Part shown: positions 60,675 through 64,000 of the stretch, piece by piece
How the letters are laid out: the number at the start of each line of letters is the position of its first letter
Position numbering within the stretch: the stretch's first letter is position 1
NCBI GenBank assembly: GCA_007922225.1
Contig: ML679961.1
Coordinates: forward strand, 77,614,798-77,678,797
Direction: 5' to 3'
Length of the DNA: 64,000 bases
Source of the DNA: Emydura subglobosa
Lineage: Eukaryota > Chordata > Testudines > Chelidae
Program-made: the position numbers and the translations under genes
The notes under the pieces: model-generated
Told to the model about the DNA's origin: nothing
Database searches by the model: none
The model's input: the letters and a program-made list of their open reading frames with translations, nothing else

Positions 60675-62192
60675 TGACAGAGAATTCTTCACATCCCTAG
60701 GTAGGTTGTGTCAAGGGTTAATTACTCTCCCTGTTAAAATTTTGTCTTCTGAAGTGATCTGACTTCTGCTTCCAGCCATTGGATCTTGTTATAACTTTGT
60801 CTGCTAAATTAAATAGCTTTCTACAATCAGAAATCTTCTCCCATGTAGGTACTTATATACCACAATCAAATCACTTCTTCACCTTCTCTAGGGTAAATAG
60901 TTTCATTTGTATCTCACTGTGAGGCAGGCTTTCAGACCTTAAATCATTCTTGTAGATCTTTTCTGAACCCTTTCCAGTTTGACAATATCCTCTTAGGTGT
61001 AGAGAACAGAACTGGACATGGTATTCCAGTCAGTCTCTCTAATATTGTATTCAGTAATAATGACGTCTCACTACTTTTATTCCCTAATGCTTTTATTCTG
61101 TATTCCACTGGGTATACATCCAAGGATCATGCTGGCTTTCAGAGTCATCACACTGCATTGGAAGATCATGTTCAGTTGGTTGTCCACCATGACTCCCAAG
61201 TGCTTTTCAATAATATTCCTCTCCAAAATACAGTCCGTCATTCTGTAAACATACATTGCATTTTGCTGAATTAAACCATATGCTGTTCAAGTGACCCCAG
61301 CTTACCAGTGATCCAGTTCATTCTATGGAACAAACCCGTCCTTATAATTTATCTCTCCAACAACTTGTGTGTCATTTGCCAGCTTTATCAGGAATGATCT
61401 TAGGCAAGAAAATATATCATTGATAAAGATATTCGTTAGCATTGAGCCAAGAAGAGACCCCTGTGGGGGACCACTAAAGACGCCCCATTGATGATGATTC
61501 CACATGTACATTTTTAATCTTATCAATCAGTTTTTAGTCCATATAATATGTGCTATATGGTTTAATTTTTTTAATAGTGCTTATTTAATATTCGGCAAGT
61601 CATGTTGTATTAAGACAAATGGCTTAGAGAAGTCTAACTATTATGTTAATGCAGTTGCCTTTATCAACCAAATTGTTTCTCCTAAAAAAATGTGAAGTTT
61701 AACCAGACCTATTTTCCATAAGACTTTGACTGCATTTTTTATGCTGCAGCCTCCAGTGCTTTGATTGCATCCTGTATCAGCCCTTCTGTGATTTTGCCTG
61801 GGGTTACATCAAACTAACTGATAACTACCTGGGACATTCCACTTACACAGTTTAAAAGTTTGGCACAATATTAACTTCTTTCCATTCCTCCAGAACTTCC
61901 TCAGTATTTCAAGATTAGTTAAACAATCACACTGAGTGGCTCACAGAGCTTCTTACTCAACTTTAAAAAACATAATTCTTGGGTGCAAGTTGTCTGGTGC
62001 TTCAGATCTAAATATGTTTAACTTTAGCAGTTGCTGTTTAACATCCTGCCAAGTTATTGTTGGAATAGGAAGTACTTTATTATGACTTTAAGAAGTGACT
62101 ACATCATCCGGCTCCTTTCCAAAATACAGAAGAGAAATGTTTATAGAACACTTCTGCCTTTTCTGCATTATTATTGACATTTAGTCCATCTC

Positions 62193-62327
62193 TACAGCCC
62201 TACAAATCAATGGATATCAGCTTCATGACTGCAATTATCTGCATCTGCAAATGCAGATATCCACTGATCATTTTTGTGCATCGTGGATTGGATGCAGATA
62301 CAAATTTTGTATCTATGCAGGGCTCTA
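62193..62327. mobile_element. hAT-like MITE inside CR1 with 8-bp target-site duplication
   Basis: The ends TACAGCCCTACAAAT and (reverse complement) TAGAGCCCTGCATAGAT are inverted repeats. The flanks TCCATCTC (62185-62192) and TCCATCAC (62328-62335) agree at 6 of 8 positions, the duplication length expected of hAT elements. The interior is rich in GCAGATA/TATCTGC palindromes. 135 bp, no coding capacity. Confidence 0.75.
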
Positions 62328-64000
62328 TCCATCACTATCTGGTAATAGACCTATCCTATTTCTACGATTGTTTCTGATAGACTTTTTTAAAATTCCTTCT
62401 TTTTGTCCTTAACTATGCTGGCCATAGATTTTTTTTTCTTAGATGTTTACATTTTTCTTATCAATTGTCTGTATTTATTATGGCTAATTTATAGTCATTG
62501 CTATCAACTTCCCCCTTTTTCCATTTGATTGATATATGTAGGTTTATTGTTACTTTCATTTCCGTTTTTAATCAGGATAGTTTTTTAATGGAAATAACTA
62601 CTTTTTTGTGATTGTGGAAGTGGGCTGAGTATCATTTTTAAACAACTCCATTATCATTCATGATGTTTTATTTTCATGATTCCTTCCTGTCAGTTTTGTT
62701 CAACATTTTCAACTTTGGGAAATGGGCTGTTTTTAAAGCACCAAATGTGCGTATTTGTTTATATAAATATATATTACTGGCCAGGATTATAGATGGTTTA
62801 CATATAATAAATGTAAATTGGGTGCAAATGATCATAACCTAGGAAATCTCTATTCTTTTACATCAATGATCAATTGATCTTTAACTGTTAGAATGAGATC
62901 TAATATAGAGTTATCCCAAGGTTAGTGTGTATAATCTCAGCCCTGTATGTGACTGGAGATGACTTTTTATCTTGTTACACAAAAAAGCCGAAAGAAATGT
63001 GTAGCTTTGGAATGGTTCAGTCTTTACATAAAATTGGACATCGTAGGCCTCAGTCTGTTTATCTTTCCGTTTTACTATCAACTTTCTCTGTTGCATCAGT
63101 TTTTTAGTGTCTGTAAGGGGGTTGCTGTCAGTGGCAGTTATATCATTTGTGCACTTGAGTCTGCTTTGCTCAGAATAATGAGAAAATGAAACTGTGGTCA
63201 ATAAAGGTGCTTTCACTCCAATTCTATGCACCATTCACAGCTGTGATATTTCTAGCATAGATCTTTTTCCACATAGAGGGTGCATGTGGGAGCAGCTTCT
63301 CTTTAACCCTGTCTGCAAAGAGAGTGCTTCATGAGAGGGCCCCAAAGGAACAGCAGGACTTCATTGAACAGCCATGTCAAAGCATTCAATGGCAGCCACC
63401 GCAGAGTACTCAGGGTAGCATGTGTGGAAGATCCTTAATTAATGAGCTCCTGTAAAAGTAAGGCAAATCACAGTGTCCTGAGTGAGATTTTGATTTAGAC
63501 AAAGAGGTCTGTGGGATGCAGCTCAAGGCTGTTTTTAAAATCTTGCATCACAAATTCTGATGATTGATTGTCTTTTTCCTTTTCTATTAAATGGTATGAG
63601 TTCCTGTGTTCAGAATTCTAACTGCTAGAGTTTACTTGGGCACATGGTTTTGATGAGTATCTGAAATTTGAGTTCCTTAATCTTTTTACATTAGTTCTCT
63701 CACAGTTTCTCTGTTCCTCTCTCTTTTTCCCCCTGCCTATGGGAGTATCCATCCTCCTTTCTCTTATAAAGTTCATCTCTGTTTGCACAGATGTCGTTTG
63801 CATACCCAACATTCAAATGACTAGGTAGGCAACAGAGAAAATAAGAGAATTCTGTTGGATTATTGTTGCCTATTTTATAGGATGTATAATGCATTCCTGT
63901 AGAAACTTCTTTAGTATTATCTTGACTTGAGTTCTGCTCAATACTAGGAAATAGTAAGTGTGTAAGCCAGAAAAAAAGATTTAAATGCAAACATTGTAAA

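Larger units (their letters stand above)
60440..62930 (-). mobile_element. Old CR1 LINE copy, longest in the window, antisense, carrying two MITEs
   Basis: From left to right the + strand follows the antisense of a turtle CR1 subfamily. The 3' end lies at 60445-60600. Coding parts follow (CCAGCCATTGGATCTTGTTA, CCATGTAGGTACTTATATAC). RT motif C is readable on the minus strand as IFINDI...LANDT (61440-61360), where the family has FADDT, so the catalytic site is lost. Further upstream CR1 sequence (CTATGCTGGCCATAGATTTT, ATCAACTTCCCCC) continues to about 62930. The copy is interrupted at 60608-60674 and at 62193-62327 by short DNA transposons. It has many stops and is inactive. Confidence 0.85.
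55076..64000 (+). other. Downstream SHANK2 intron, open at the right edge
   Basis: The donor at 55076 opens an intron whose acceptor is not in the window. 55080-58245, 59115-60435 and 62935-64000 show no recognised feature beyond short AT-rich tracts and a GATT run at 56534. The rest holds a SINE, a small CR1 tail, a TG microsatellite and a long CR1 carrying two MITEs. Confidence 0.7.

Noticed and set aside
55076..64000. Next PDZ exon (VNNENVVKVGHRQVV)
   Set aside because: No matching sequence was found by eye. The intron seems to run beyond the window.

Overview
This is 64 kb of vertebrate nuclear DNA lying inside one large, intron-rich gene on the + strand. Three short coding segments can be read with good splice sites and matching phases, and together they identify SHANK2 (ProSAP1/CortBP1), a postsynaptic-density scaffold. 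They are a 76-nt exon that in SHANK proteins links the SH3 and PDZ regions (31776-31851), the exon that opens the PDZ domain (53294-53376), and the next PDZ exon (54951-55075). The PDZ-opening exon also has an upstream extension with its own ATG (from 53202). That extension is the first coding exon of the short, PDZ-starting SHANK2 isoform. Everything else is intron: more than 31.7 kb upstream, 21.4 kb between the first two exons, 1.57 kb between the PDZ exons, and more than 8.9 kb running off the right edge.

The repeats suggest a turtle, with a crocodilian as the less likely alternative. There are several 5'-truncated CR1 LINEs with the sauropsid 3' tail (GGTTGGACTAGATGACCTCC at 2050-2069), L2 and MIR/CORE-type SINEs, tRNA-derived SINEs, a 5S rRNA-derived SINE, and many short DNA transposons with terminal inverted repeats (MITEs). 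This mixture matches turtle introns as I remember them. A bird is unlikely because MITEs and L2/MIR copies are too common here. No species can be named without a search.

Layout: 0.8-3.2 kb holds a SINE, a repeat split by a CR1, and a mariner-like MITE. 3.2-10.6 kb is mostly unrecognised intron. 10.6-20.5 kb has the 5S-derived SINE, L2 pieces, a tRNA-SINE and two MITEs. 22.7-31 kb is repeat-dense: an L2 with a readable YADD motif, a CR1 inserted in a SINE, a foldback element and an old CR1. Then come the 76-nt exon, two MITEs (36-38 kb), a decayed endonuclease/RT LINE (46-47.5 kb), the two PDZ exons (53-55 kb), and an old CR1 of about 2.5 kb with two MITEs inside it (60.4-62.9 kb).

I found no complete gene other than the SHANK2 fragment, no cellular RNA gene, and nothing I would call a new biological system. 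The most interesting point is the double use of 53202-53293. It is coding sequence when transcription starts locally, and it serves as the polypyrimidine tract and 3' splice site when the long transcript is spliced. Family names for repeats come from sequence motifs and memory, not from a database search.
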